DNA of 64,000 bases from Deferrisoma camini S3R1 (GCF_000526155.1 NZ_JAFN01000001.1:144824-208823); one strand, 5' to 3'; shown: positions 36,901 through 45,297, numbered from the stretch's first letter. A program made the numbers and translations. Notes: generated from the letters alone by a model not told the origin.

Positions 36901-38047
36901 GTTCTCCGAGGCGGACGACCGGCAGCGGCTCCTGGAAGGCCTGGGGCCCCACGATCTGGTGATCGTGAGCTACGGCCTCCTACGGCGGGAGGCGGACGCA
37001 CTGGCCGGGGTGGAGTGGGAGACCGTGGTCCTGGACGAAGCCCAGGCCATCAAGAACCCGGCGGCGCTCCAGACCCGGGCGGCCCTGCGGCTGCAAGGCC
37101 GGTTCCGGATGGTCCTGACCGGCACGCCCATCGAGAACCATCTGGGCGACCTCTGGTCCCTGTTCCGGTTCCTGAACCCGGGGCTCCTCGGCTCCCAGAA
37201 ACGCTTCCGGGAGCGGTTCGTGCTGCCCATCGAACGCAGCGGCGACGACCGGGCGCGGGAGCGGCTGCGAAGGCTCGTGGGGCCGTTCCTGCTTCGCCGG
37301 ACCAAGGACCAGGTTCTGAAGGAGTTGCCGCCCCGCACCGAGACGGTGCTGCGGGTGGACCTGACCGAGAAGGAAAAGGCCCTGTACGAGGCCCTTCGGA
37401 TCCGGGCCCTGGAGCACCTGGAGCGCGCGGACGACGGCCCCGAGGCCCAGAAGCGCGTGGCCGTGCTGGCCGAGCTGATGCGCCTGCGCCGGGCCTGCTG
37501 CCACCACAGGCTGGTGGTCCCCGACGCGGACCTGGCCGGATCGAAGCTGGAGGCGTTCGGGGAACTGGTGGAGGAGCTGCGGGAGAACCGCCACCGGGCC
37601 CTGGTGTTCAGCCAGTTCGTGGATCACCTCACGGTGGTCCGGGAGTACCTGGACGCCCGGGGCGTTCCCTACCAGTACCTGGACGGCTCCACCCCCTCGC
37701 GCCAGCGCCAGCGGTGGATCGACGCGTTCCAGGCGGGGGAGGGGGATCTGTTCCTGATCAGCCTCAAGGCTGGGGGCACCGGCATCAATCTGACCGCCGC
37801 CGACTACGTGATCCACCTGGATCCGTGGTGGAACCCCGCGGTGGAGAACCAGGCCTCGGACCGGGCCCACCGCATCGGCCAGACCAAACCGGTCACCATT
37901 TACCGGCTGGTGGCCCGGGGGACCATCGAGGACAAAATCGTGGATCTCCATGCCCGCAAGAAGGAGCTGGCCGAGGGGATCCTCGCGGGCTCCGACTCCC
38001 CCCGGTTCTCCTTGGAGGAGCTCATGGAGCTGCTGCGTGGAGGGTAG
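33911..38047 (+). CDS. SNF2-family DEAD/DEAH-box helicase with large N-terminal region
   Basis: The product is about 1,378 residues. The C-terminal 450 form a SNF2 ATPase: motif I DDMGLGKT (about 947), motif II DEAQ (about 1042), TGTPIENHLGDLWSL, and the helicase-C motifs LVFSQF, SLKAGGTGINLT and RAHRIGQTKPVTIYRL. Residues about 30-110 resemble a winged-helix unit (LAEICSSKRARAALNRLAADGLIQKKG). Residues about 110-430 are helical repeats of TPR type, and about 470-900 form a beta-rich linker. No SWIM zinc motif was seen. ATG 33911 has GGAGG 6 nt upstream. ATG 33887 overlaps the previous stop and would add eight residues. SNF2 proteins remodel or translocate along DNA; the role here is unknown. 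Confidence 0.88.
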   Translation: MPEPDLSVEKRLQGLEEHELQILELIAVVPAPKGLGELVDVASLAEICSSKRARAALNRLAADGLIQKKGRRFSCAPELEHHLVRRLVRQGHYEIAQIAAVAFEPRGFPLHSWLWDRDQLERELRVALLGGVLSEASELAQAAMDRFPKDAARLHPYRWVLDRLFDPEDLLRLPDQLLHEVLSEVVWDGFCRFRNEAEYLGVMEEMLRQGRASPWMACFLATHYLWIGLPELAEEVISALEPSLDTLSILGMVACMRGRPAEALERFAEAERLLEKGARGRKKPALREIPGLFQVAALLSTGRREDAEAAEERLLLLKQGKGAFRPTLQRLHRIVLQRLGRRGEAEAVDVDAGGVAGDHPYDLFECIARRWDRGKGERFPWKALERIRTRAAEGGLLWIAAEASYLQSLRTNAPPEVGKAAEEFFREAGLRPLAELLQPTEPWETALEALGGVADATDSGRPEAAPDTRVVWCLELVGSGVRLEVREQKRTRRGKGWTKGRRIDPYRHLDRLVCAEALPPEDERVLFALLRKGRRYGDPLSYWSGADAGLLLKALVGHPRVVWAHDPHTPIEVVVEEPVLEVTRTRGGYRVRLVPHIPHLMGSVVEADGPRRIRLVEAGPVHRRIAAVIGSGLTVPTSGLERLREAIGGVAPFLTVRSEVEGVGTGVEVEEADDRVRLRLRPQGKGLTVEAGFRPFGTEGPFVRPGEGDATLVAAVAGRRRAVRRDLAAEKRRVAEVLSGCPGLGDLRGDRWDWEVPTTHEALDLLLFLHDLGDRIGVEWPEGEEIRVSKPLTPDALRVSVRGGEHWFAVSGEIDVDEDQVVAMREVLEHLREAPGRFVPLGEGRFLALTEAFRRRLEDLDALLERHGRGLRMPSLAAPMLEEVAGEAGGFRTDRTWKEHLQRIREAARLEPELPDGFRGELRPYQLEAFRWLCRLAHWGAGACLADDMGLGKTVEALAVIARRASNGPTLVVAPTSVGPNWAEEARRFTPELRVHVFSEADDRQRLLEGLGPHDLVIVSYGLLRREADALAGVEWETVVLDEAQAIKNPAALQTRAALRLQGRFRMVLTGTPIENHLGDLWSLFRFLNPGLLGSQKRFRERFVLPIERSGDDRARERLRRLVGPFLLRRTKDQVLKELPPRTETVLRVDLTEKEKALYEALRIRALEHLERADDGPEAQKRVAVLAELMRLRRACCHHRLVVPDADLAGSKLEAFGELVEELRENRHRALVFSQFVDHLTVVREYLDARGVPYQYLDGSTPSRQRQRWIDAFQAGEGDLFLISLKAGGTGINLTAADYVIHLDPWWNPAVENQASDRAHRIGQTKPVTIYRLVARGTIEDKIVDLHARKKELAEGILAGSDSPRFSLEELMELLRGG

Positions 38048-38109
38048 GGGGCTGACGGGTCAGACCAAGTTGCGTTCAAACCAAGATCTATCCGGAGGGG
38101 CCGGGACAA

Positions 38110-38301
38110 GGGGCCGCGCTCGGCTCTCCACAGGCCCCTCGCCCCGAGACCGTGAGGTGACGCCAAGGAGGCGTGATCACTCTTGGAATGCTGGGAGATC
38201 GCGGCGGGTTTCGAGCTTTCCAGCCGTTCCAGCCTTACATCGGGCCGCAGGCCCATCACGGATCGCTTGCAACGGGGCGGCGAACATGGCACTTTTGTGG
38301 C
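38110..38301. repeat. Repeat-rich gap: elements C, B and a weak A copy
   Basis: The gap before the ATPase gene holds the core GGGGCCGCGCTCGGCTCTCC (38110-38129, element C). The second copy of the CGAGACCGTGAGGT element lies at 38131-38212. A weak copy of element A, with GGGCCGCAGGCCC and GCAACGGGG, lies at 38237-38288. Nothing else was recognised. Confidence 0.6.
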
Positions 38302-39588
38302 ATGAATGAAAATTATTCAAAATCAGAATGGAAATACAAAAAACGCTGGCTGGGCGGCCCGATCCGGGACGCGGTGGCGGCGTTCCCCGTGGTGGTGCTC
38401 ACCGGCGCTCGGCAGGTGGGCAAGAGCACGCTGCTTCGCCACGAGTTCGGCGAGTTCGCCTACCGCTCCCTGGACGACCCAGCCATCCGGGTCCAGGCGC
38501 GGGAGGACCCCGCCTCGATCTGGAAGGGGCTCGACCGGGTCGTGATCGACGAGGCCCAGTTGGAGCCGGCGGTATTCTCGGCGGTCAAGTTGGCGGTGGA
38601 CACTTCGGAGCGGGCGCGGCGGTTCATTCTGTCGGGTTCCTCCAACATCCTGCTGATGGAGAAGGTCAGCGAGTCGCTGGCGGGCCGTGCCGCCTATTTC
38701 GAGCTCGGACCGATGACGTGGTCCGAGGAGGCCGAGGCCGGGCCGCCGGAGCGTTGGGAGGGGCTCTGGGACCCCGATCTGGAGCTTCGGGAACAGGATG
38801 CCGGAACATTGGACTCGACACCGTTTCTGCTCCGGGGGCTCATGCCGCCGGTCATGGCCTTCGAGAGGACCGACCAGGCGGTTCGCTGGTGGGACGGATA
38901 TGTTCGGACCTACCTGGAAAGGGATCTCCGGGCGCTTTCCCAAATAGAGTCCCTGGTGGATTTCCGGCGCATGATGGAGGCGTTGGCCCTGCGGAGCGCA
39001 AACGTCCTGAACCAGACGGAGCTGGCAAGGGCGTGCGGCATGAGCCAGCCGACGGTCCACCGATACGTCAAGCTGCTCGAGGTCACCCACGTCGTCACCC
39101 GGGTGCGGCCGTTTCTGTCGAGCCGGCTCAAGCGGGTGACGAAGTCTCCAAAGGTCTTTTTCCTCGACCCGGCACTGAGCGCGTTTCTCGCCGGGTATCA
39201 CGATGCGAGTTCGATCCTGGCCGCGAGGGAACGGGGTGCTTTTTTGGAGGGGCTGGTGTACCTCCACCTGAAGGCGGCGGCCGGACTTTCGGTGCCCCCT
39301 GCCCGGGTCCTGTTCTGGAGAACGAGCACCGGTGCAGAAGTGGATTTTGTGGTGGAGAGGGGAAGAAGGGCGCTGGCGGTCGAGGTGAAGGCGACTACAA
39401 ACCCCACCCTTCGGGACGCGAAGGGGTTGCTCCGCCTCCAAGAGGCGGAACCCTCGGTCTTTCGGGGGGTCCTTCTGCACGGAGGCAGCCAGGTGCGATG
39501 GCTCCATTCCAAAGTGGTCGCGGTGCCTTGGTGGTGGCCGTGGGTTGGATCGTCGTGGCAGCCGAGGGGAACCTCCCCTTTCCTGTAG
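38302..39588 (+). CDS. ATP-binding protein of the AAA/DUF4143 type
   Basis: The 428-residue product has a P-loop ATPase domain with Walker A GARQVGKST (35-43) and Walker B VVIDEAQ (about 86-92), and SGSSNILL after it. A winged-helix-like segment follows (TELARACGMSQPTVHRYVKLL). The C-terminal DUF4143 region resembles a PD-(D/E)xK nuclease fold (TSTGAEVDFVVERGRRALAVEVKAT). Such proteins are frequent, patchily distributed and functionally undefined. The first 50 bp are AT-rich with no ribosome-binding site seen, the upstream gap is made of dispersed repeats, and the C-terminus has a Trp-rich extension. Together these suggest acquisition by transfer. Confidence 0.85.
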   Translation: MNENYSKSEWKYKKRWLGGPIRDAVAAFPVVVLTGARQVGKSTLLRHEFGEFAYRSLDDPAIRVQAREDPASIWKGLDRVVIDEAQLEPAVFSAVKLAVDTSERARRFILSGSSNILLMEKVSESLAGRAAYFELGPMTWSEEAEAGPPERWEGLWDPDLELREQDAGTLDSTPFLLRGLMPPVMAFERTDQAVRWWDGYVRTYLERDLRALSQIESLVDFRRMMEALALRSANVLNQTELARACGMSQPTVHRYVKLLEVTHVVTRVRPFLSSRLKRVTKSPKVFFLDPALSAFLAGYHDASSILAARERGAFLEGLVYLHLKAAAGLSVPPARVLFWRTSTGAEVDFVVERGRRALAVEVKATTNPTLRDAKGLLRLQEAEPSVFRGVLLHGGSQVRWLHSKVVAVPWWWPWVGSSWQPRGTSPFL

Positions 39589-39633
39589 GAGCGAGCTCCA
39601 GTTCGCGATCCGGGCCGACCATCGGCCCCGCCC
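39589..39633. repeat. REP-like short palindromic sequence
   Basis: The stretch after the ATPase stop contains TAGGAGCGAGCTCCAGTTCGC and a CGGGCCGACCATCGGCCCC palindrome. It resembles REP-type intergenic sequences of Proteobacteria and lies between two convergent genes. Confidence 0.35.
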
Positions 39634-40614
39634 CTACCCCCCCTCCATCGGCCGGCCAAGAGCCCGGGGGGCGGCGCCGCGGAAGGCCCGCACCAGGCGC
39701 CGGGCCCACGGCCGGCCCGCCGCCCACCGCTCCACCGACTCCCGTTGGCTCAGCCCCATGAACAGCAGGGTGAAGATCATCAAGGGGAACGGGGCCACCT
39801 GGAACACCTGGGCCGGCACCGATGGAAACGCCTCCTGGAGGGGGATGCCCGCCACCTGGAGCAGGGCGAACAGCACGGCTCCCAGGGCCACCTTGACGGG
39901 GTGCCAGCCCCCGAAGATCACGAGCGCCAGGGCGATCCAGCCGATGCCCTCGGCGCCCTGGGGCCGGCCCCACCCCGGTTTCAGGGCCAGGGAGTAGGCC
40001 GCGCCCGCCAGGCCCACCAAGGCCCCGCCAACCACCGCGCACACCATCTGCACCCGCCGCGGCGCGATGCCCCGGGCGTAGGCCGCCTCGGGGTGCTCGC
40101 CCACCGCCCGGACCTCCAGGCCCCACTTGGTGCGGTACAGGACCCACCACAGGGCCGGGATCAGGACCAGGCTCAGGTACACCACGGCGTTGTGGCGGAA
40201 CAGGACCGGCCCCAGCACCGGCAGGTCCGCGAGGCCCGGCACCGGCAGGGGCGGCACCTGGGGTCCCTGGATCCGGGAGTAGGGGTTGCCCAGGAAGTAC
40301 GCCAGATCCCGGCACATCAGGGTGAGCACGAACCCCACGGCCACCTGAGACACCCCCAGGACCACGCCGGCGAACCCCACCAGGGCGGCCACGGCCCCAC
40401 CCACGGCCGCGGCAGCGGCAAACCCGAGGGCCACGCTCCCCGTGTCGTGGGCCACCGCAAAAGCGGCCATGGCCGCCAGCAGGATCGTGCCGTCCAGGGA
40501 GAGGTTGATCAGCCCGGCGCGCTCGGTGAGGGTCTCCCCCAGGGATGCGAGCAGGATCGGGGCGGCCGTGGCCACCACGCTGGCGGCCAGGAGCACGAGG
40601 GAGAACTCGTTCAT
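39634..40614 (-). CDS. BMP-type ABC transporter permease 2
   Basis: The 326-residue inner-membrane protein has about nine hydrophobic segments. It contains the family signature ERAGLINLSLDGTILLAAMAAF near the N-terminus and AVGEHPEAAYARGI in the cytoplasmic loop. These mark the YufQ/NupC-like permeases that work with basic-membrane-protein (BMP) binding proteins, mostly nucleoside importers. The ATG at 40614 overlaps the stop of permease 1 by 4 nt. It is last in a three-gene transport unit. Confidence 0.9.
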   Translation of the reverse strand: MNEFSLVLLAASVVATAAPILLASLGETLTERAGLINLSLDGTILLAAMAAFAVAHDTGSVALGFAAAAAVGGAVAALVGFAGVVLGVSQVAVGFVLTLMCRDLAYFLGNPYSRIQGPQVPPLPVPGLADLPVLGPVLFRHNAVVYLSLVLIPALWWVLYRTKWGLEVRAVGEHPEAAYARGIAPRRVQMVCAVVGGALVGLAGAAYSLALKPGWGRPQGAEGIGWIALALVIFGGWHPVKVALGAVLFALLQVAGIPLQEAFPSVPAQVFQVAPFPLMIFTLLFMGLSQRESVERWAAGRPWARRLVRAFRGAAPRALGRPMEGG

Positions 40615-41636
40615 GCCTGCCTCCGCGCCCGGTGGACGCCCCACCCCTGGGCGAGCAGCACTGCCAGCACCGAGGCCCCTTGGATCACGCCGCTCAGGGA
40701 CGAGTCGAGCTGCAGGGCCATGGGCAGCTGGACGCTGCCCACGTTCAGGCCGGCGAAAAACAGGGCGATCGGCGCCACCGGCCCCAGCCGGAACCCGGCC
40801 AGCATGGTCACCAGGAGGGCCAGGTAGCCGTAGTTGCTGGAGATGGCCGGGATCAGCCGGTGGTAGACCGCCGTCACCTGGATCACCCCGGCCAGCCCCG
40901 CCATGCCCCCGGCCAGGGCCATGGCCAGCAGCAGGTACCGCTCGGGGGGCAGCCCCAGCAGATGGGCGGCCCGGGGGTTGCCCCCCACGGCTCGCAGGAA
41001 CAGCCCCACCCGGGTGCGGCCCAGGAGCCAAGCCGTGAGGACGAGGGCGCCGACCGCGCAGCCCAGGGCCACGGGCGAGAGGCGCCCCCAGGAGAAGTTG
41101 GGCAGCCACAGCTCGGGGGGGAACGGCACGGTGCCGCTCATGGAGGCCACCCCGGGCCGCTTCCACGGGCCGAAGATGAGCCACAGCACGATGCCCTGGG
41201 CCACGAAGTTCAGCCCCAGCCCGGCGAAGATCTCGTTGACGCCTCCGCGGGTGCGCAGCACCCCGGCGGCCAGGGACCACCCGGCTCCCAGGAGCACCCC
41301 GGCCGCCATGGCCAGGGCCAGGAGCACCCCCGGCGGCACGTGGCCGGCTCCGGCACGCAGGGCCCAGGTGGCGCCCACCGCCCCCAGGATCACCTGGCCT
41401 TCGACCCCGATGTTCCACAGGCCGATCCGGAACGTGTAGATGAGCCCGCAGGCGCACAGGGTCAGCGGCACCCACACGGTGAGGACCCGGGCGAGCTTCG
41501 ACACCGACCCGAAGGATCCCCGGACGAGAAGGGCGAACGCCTCCAGGGGCGGGGCGCCGGTGAGCAGCAGCACGCCGGTGGTGAAGGCGAGGACCAGCCC
41601 GGCCGCCGCCAGGATCTCGAAGGCCCGGGTCCTCAT
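40611..41636 (-). CDS. BMP-type ABC transporter permease 1
   Basis: The 341-residue inner-membrane protein has a long hydrophobic N-terminal helix and the signature FRIGLWNIGVEGQVILGAVGATWA. It also has RTRGGVNEIFAGLGLNFVAQGI and AVGGNPRAAHLLG, as in YufP-like permeases. It pairs with permease 2 to form the membrane channel of a nucleoside-type importer. The start ATG overlaps the ATPase stop by 4 nt. Confidence 0.9.
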   Translation of the reverse strand: MRTRAFEILAAAGLVLAFTTGVLLLTGAPPLEAFALLVRGSFGSVSKLARVLTVWVPLTLCACGLIYTFRIGLWNIGVEGQVILGAVGATWALRAGAGHVPPGVLLALAMAAGVLLGAGWSLAAGVLRTRGGVNEIFAGLGLNFVAQGIVLWLIFGPWKRPGVASMSGTVPFPPELWLPNFSWGRLSPVALGCAVGALVLTAWLLGRTRVGLFLRAVGGNPRAAHLLGLPPERYLLLAMALAGGMAGLAGVIQVTAVYHRLIPAISSNYGYLALLVTMLAGFRLGPVAPIALFFAGLNVGSVQLPMALQLDSSLSGVIQGASVLAVLLAQGWGVHRARRQA

Positions 41637-43129
41637 GGGGCCTCGACCGTGGCGGAGGGGGCGGCCGGCCGGGCAGGGGAGGGCGCGGTCTTCCCGGCGA
41701 TGGCGCTTCCCAGCTCGGCCACCGAGGTCTCGGCGGCGGCCACGTCCGCCACCAGGAGGCCGTCGTGGAACACCAGCACGCGCTCGGCCACCATGAGGAT
41801 CTCGTCCAGCTCGGGCGAGCTGAACACGATCGTGGCCCCCCGGGCCTTGTGGGCCAGGAGCTGCTCCCACACCCAGTGGGCCGACTCCAGGTCCAGGCCC
41901 CGGGTGGGGCTCTCCAGCAGGAGCAGGCGGGGCCGTTCGGGCAGAAGGGCCAGCAGCACCCGCTGCTGGTTTCCACCGGACAGGGCCTCCACCGGCGTGC
42001 CCGGCTCCCCCCGGATCCGGTACCGGCGGATGGCCCCCTCGGCCCGCTCCTCCGCGCCCCGCCAGGGGGCCAGGAAGGGAATGCGGGGGCGGCCGAGGGC
42101 GAAGTGGTCCAGCACGGTGAGCCCCTGGACGAGCCCCTCCTCGAGCCGGCCCGACGGCAGGAACGCCACACCGCGCTCCCGGAGCCGGCGGTACCCGCCC
42201 GGCGGGGCCCCGCACACCTCCACGGCGCCCCGGTACGGCCGGCTCAGTCCGGCGGCCAGGCGCAGGAACACGTTCTGCCCCGCGCCCTCCACCCCGGCGA
42301 GGCCCACCACCTCGCCCTCACGGATCGTGACCGAGCAGCGCCGGAGGCCCGACCGGCCGCCGGTGGCCCACGCGTCCCGGAACGACACGATCGGCGCACC
42401 GGGGGCGCCCGCCACCTTTCGGGGAACGGCCGGCGGCTCGCCGAACATCATCTCCAACAGCTCCCGGGTGCGGAACGGCCGCTCGGCCCGGCCGGCCACG
42501 GCGCCCTGGCGGAGCACCGTGATCTCGTCGCACAGGGCCTCCACGTCCTCAAGCTTGTGGGACACCAGGAGCACGCTGCGGCCCTCGTCCGCCAGGCGCC
42601 GGAGCGCCGAGAACAGGATCTCGCGCTGGACCCCCGAGATGCCGGTGGTGGGCTCGTCCAGGATCAAGACCCCCACGCCCAGGCTGAGCAGCCGCAGCAG
42701 CTCCAGCTGCTGGCGCTCGCCCACGGTCAGGCGCTCGAGCGGCATGTCGGGGTGCACGGAGAAACCGAGCTCGGCGGCCCGGGCCTCCAGGTCCCTGCGG
42801 AGCTCCCGCGCGGGCACCCACGGCCGGCCCAGGGCGTAGTTCTCCAGGGCGGTCATGGCCAGGAAGTCCATGGGGTCCTGGTACAGCATGCCCACGCCCC
42901 GGGCCACGGCCTCGGCCGGGGTGCGCCACCGGACCTCGTCGCCTTCGAGCAGGATCCGGCCCGAGGTGGGACGGGTGTACCCCGCCAGGATCCGCATCAG
43001 GGTGCTCTTGCCCGCGCCGTTCTCCCCCAGCACGCCGTGGATGGTGCCGGCGCGCACCTCGAGGCTCACGCCCCGGTTGGCGTGCACCCGGCCGTACCGC
43101 TTGTGGATGTCGTCCAGAACGATGTGCAT
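41633..43129 (-). CDS. BMP-type ABC transporter ATPase, two nucleotide-binding domains
   Basis: The 498-residue product has two fused ABC domains. The first has Walker A GENGAGKST, signature LTVGERQQLELL and Walker B VLILDEPT. The second has a degenerate Walker A (GVEGAGQNV, no Lys), signature LSGGNQQRVLL and Walker B RLLLLESPTRGLD. This RbsA/YufO-like asymmetry is normal for sugar and nucleoside importers. It energises the two permeases encoded directly downstream. Confidence 0.92.
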   Translation of the reverse strand: MHIVLDDIHKRYGRVHANRGVSLEVRAGTIHGVLGENGAGKSTLMRILAGYTRPTSGRILLEGDEVRWRTPAEAVARGVGMLYQDPMDFLAMTALENYALGRPWVPARELRRDLEARAAELGFSVHPDMPLERLTVGERQQLELLRLLSLGVGVLILDEPTTGISGVQREILFSALRRLADEGRSVLLVSHKLEDVEALCDEITVLRQGAVAGRAERPFRTRELLEMMFGEPPAVPRKVAGAPGAPIVSFRDAWATGGRSGLRRCSVTIREGEVVGLAGVEGAGQNVFLRLAAGLSRPYRGAVEVCGAPPGGYRRLRERGVAFLPSGRLEEGLVQGLTVLDHFALGRPRIPFLAPWRGAEERAEGAIRRYRIRGEPGTPVEALSGGNQQRVLLALLPERPRLLLLESPTRGLDLESAHWVWEQLLAHKARGATIVFSSPELDEILMVAERVLVFHDGLLVADVAAAETSVAELGSAIAGKTAPSPARPAAPSATVEAP

Positions 43130-43505
43130 GCTTTGTGGCTACTAAAACCTTCAAACGTATTGCCAGGGTGCGGGGTGGGGGCCTGGTTCCGGCCGGGCGC
43201 GAGGGCGGCATCCGATCGCCGCGCCTTCTCATGCCGCCGCTTGCGCGTCGATCCGGGCCACCATAGCGGAACCCTTGGGATCCGGCGGCGGTCCGGACCT
43301 TCGGAGGGCGCGGCGAGCTGAGGGGCCGCACCCGGCGCTCCACCAGACCCCCACCCCGCACTCCCCAAGGGGAAGGGGGCACGAGCCTAGCAATACTTTC
43401 GTTGGAATCAGAAAAAGGCTAGAAAGCTAGAAGGCTGGGAAGCCGGGAGGCGAAAACCGTCGGCCACCGGGCCGAGCCTCCCAAGATCCAGCCTCTAGTC
43501 TCTCG
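43130..43505. other. 376-bp gap between binding protein and ATPase genes
   Basis: The gap separates the binding-protein gene from its transporter genes. It holds a 200-bp inverted-repeat element (43168-43361), four 8-bp repeats (43419-43450), one CTAGTCT heptamer (43495) and a minus-strand stem-loop just after the binding-protein stop (GGGAGGC with GCCTCCC around 43445-43483). Confidence 0.65.
43168..43361. repeat. Inverted-repeat element with 20-bp arms (element C family)
   Basis: GTGCGGGGTGGGGGCCTGGT (43168-43187) is the near-perfect reverse complement (19 of 20) of 43342-43361. Similarity continues inward through GC-rich blocks and a shared CGCCGCGCC motif. The right arm contains the core GGGGCCGCACCCGGCGCTCC (43322-43341), which also occurs at 18244, 38110 and 45040. 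Confidence 0.65.
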
Positions 43506-44681
43506 CTATTTGGCGCTGCTCTGGCCCTCCATGCCCTGGAGGAGCTGCTTCATGTACCAGATCTGCTTGTCCGTGGCGGCCTGGCCAGCGGCCAGGAACG
43601 GGGAGCCGTCCTGGTAGTTGAGCGGTCCCTGGAACAGGTTGACCTTACCGGCCCCCAGGTCCCGGACGAACGCGTCGAGCTGGGCGCGTACGTCGGCCGA
43701 CAGGGCCGGGCCCGGCAGGAACCCCACCGAGCTGGTCTCCTGGTCGTTGATGTCCTTCCAGTCGGGCCCCAGCCACAGCCACTGGGACTTCCACTTGCCG
43801 GCCATGGCCTGCTGAATCAGCATCTTGTACCCCGGGAACCAGTTGAAGTAGGGCACCCCCAGGCACACGTCACCCGCGCCCTCGCACGCCCCGGCGTAGT
43901 CGTAGGGAACCGCCCAGACCTCCTTGCCCTCCTTGCGTTTCTGCTGGGCCACCACCACGGCCTCGGTGGTGTCGATGCCCGACACGAGCACGTCGTAGCC
44001 CGAGTTGAAGAAGTTCTGGGCCACCTGGGTGGGGTCGGCGGTCACGCCCGGGATGTTGAACCAGAACCCGATCCAGTTCACCCGGAACTTCAGCTCCGAG
44101 GCGGGGCGCTTGCGCACGTGCTCCCAGGCGTAGCGGGCCCCCAGGTAGGAGGACACGGCCAGCCGCCGGGTCTCGTCGTTGATGAGGGGGCCGAGGTAGC
44201 CGATCTTGCCCGTGCGGGTGGTCAGCGCCGCCACGAACCCCGCCATCATCTTGGCGTATTCCATCCTGCCCATGAGGTTGCTCAGGTTCTTGGGCGCGTT
44301 GCCCGCCAGCACGTGGTCGCCCGACACGTGCACGAAGTACACGTCCGGGTGCTCCAGGGCCGCCTCCACGATGCCGTCCTTCATGTCGTCGGAGTTGGCG
44401 ATGATCAGGCGGCACCCCTTCTCCACCATGTCGTCCACGAGCTGGGGGATGGTGACGCCGGGGCGATCGGCCGGGTTCACCTTGTCGATGTAGATCATCT
44501 CGGTGCCCGGGAGCTCCTTCTCGATCCGTCGGCCGGCCTCGTAGTGGGCCTGGCTCCAGCCCCGATCGTTGTAGGGGCCCACCAGGAGCAGGCCGAACCG
44601 GAAGGTGCCCGCGCCGGCGCCGGTCGGCAGGAACACCGCTGCCGCCGCGATGAGCGCGATGATCTTGGTCAGCGTGCGCAT
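43506..44681 (-). CDS. BMP-family substrate-binding protein
   Basis: The 391-residue product has a signal peptide (IIALIAAAAVFLPTGAGA). The BMP fold begins FRFGLLLVGPYNDRGWSQAHYEAG, with VEKGCRLIIANSDD and GYLGPLINDETRRLA typical of the family. There is no lipobox, so it should be free in the periplasm. It would capture a nucleoside-like solute for the ATPase and two permeases encoded downstream after a 376-bp gap. The start ATG 44681 has GGAGGAAAGG upstream. Confidence 0.88.
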   Translation of the reverse strand: MRTLTKIIALIAAAAVFLPTGAGAGTFRFGLLLVGPYNDRGWSQAHYEAGRRIEKELPGTEMIYIDKVNPADRPGVTIPQLVDDMVEKGCRLIIANSDDMKDGIVEAALEHPDVYFVHVSGDHVLAGNAPKNLSNLMGRMEYAKMMAGFVAALTTRTGKIGYLGPLINDETRRLAVSSYLGARYAWEHVRKRPASELKFRVNWIGFWFNIPGVTADPTQVAQNFFNSGYDVLVSGIDTTEAVVVAQQKRKEGKEVWAVPYDYAGACEGAGDVCLGVPYFNWFPGYKMLIQQAMAGKWKSQWLWLGPDWKDINDQETSSVGFLPGPALSADVRAQLDAFVRDLGAGKVNLFQGPLNYQDGSPFLAAGQAATDKQIWYMKQLLQGMEGQSSAK

Positions 44682-44774
44682 GGTCCTTTCCTCCTGTGTG
44701 AAGGGAGCGCCGTGGGAAAGCTAGAAGGCCAAAGGGCCTTCGCTAGTGTTCCGTTCCCCAAAAAAGTATATCCG

Positions 44775-44950
44775 TTCCGGGGGTGGGGCTGGGGGCTCCG
44801 ACGAAGCGCGACGGCCGAGCAGCTCGGGCCGCCCGGCGCGAGCGGTGCGGCCGCGGCGCGTGCTCTCACGCGCCGCAGCGGACCGCGCCGAGGCGGCCCC
44901 TGCAAGGCCGTTCAGCGAAGGAGGGGCCCCCAGCCCCACCCCCTCGGGAA
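44775..44950. repeat. 176-bp imperfect palindrome
   Basis: The outer arms contain a perfect 17-nt inverted repeat (GGGGGTGGGGCTGGGGG at 44779-44795 against 44927-44943), flanked by TTCC and GGGAA. The centre is a perfect 10-bp stem, GCGGCGCGTG-CTCT-CACGCGCCGC (44853-44876). The whole could fold as one long hairpin RNA or be a miniature mobile element. Confidence 0.65.
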
Positions 44951-45023
44951 TGCACGAACTTGCGAACCATGACACTAGGCAGCGTGGCGGCCAGGCGGCT
45001 CTCGAACCGCGCCAAATCTCGGT

Positions 45024-45207
45024 GGGCGTGGGGTCTGCTGGAGAGCCGCGTGCGGCTCCTTGGCTCGCCGCGCAGCGCCTCCAACGCTCGCACCGTGAAT
45101 TCGTTCAGGCCCCACCAAACTGTCATGACCCCCCCGCCTGTGTCCCGTGCCTGCGCGGCGAATCTCATGCCCGGCTTCGCGCGCGGCCGGAAGCAGACCC
45201 CACGCCC
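45024..45207. repeat. 184-bp inverted-repeat element
   Basis: GGGCGTGGGGTCTGC (45024-45038) is perfectly inverted at 45193-45207. Both arms continue into a related TCGCCGCGCAG block. The left arm carries, on the minus strand, a 17-of-20 match to the core of element C (45040-45059). Confidence 0.65.
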
Positions 45208-45221
45208 CCGCCAAGGCCCCA

Positions 45222-45275
45222 GGATCACTGAACGTTACCCTTCCCCGTTGCCGAGCCCCGCGGGGCCTGACGATT
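45222..45275 (-). repeat. Dispersed element A, copy 3
   Basis: Minus-strand GGGGCTCGGCAACGGGGAAG then GGGTAACGTTC and GATCC match the order of blocks in the other copies of element A. Confidence 0.6.
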
Positions 45276-45297
45276 CTTCCAAGCCGCGATCTCCACC

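Noticed and set aside
43145-43160. Second sigma-54-like site upstream of the BMP-type ATPase gene (TGGCAAT-N4-TTGAA)
   Set aside because: The essential GC of the -12 element is GA and the -24 element has two mismatches; too weak to report.
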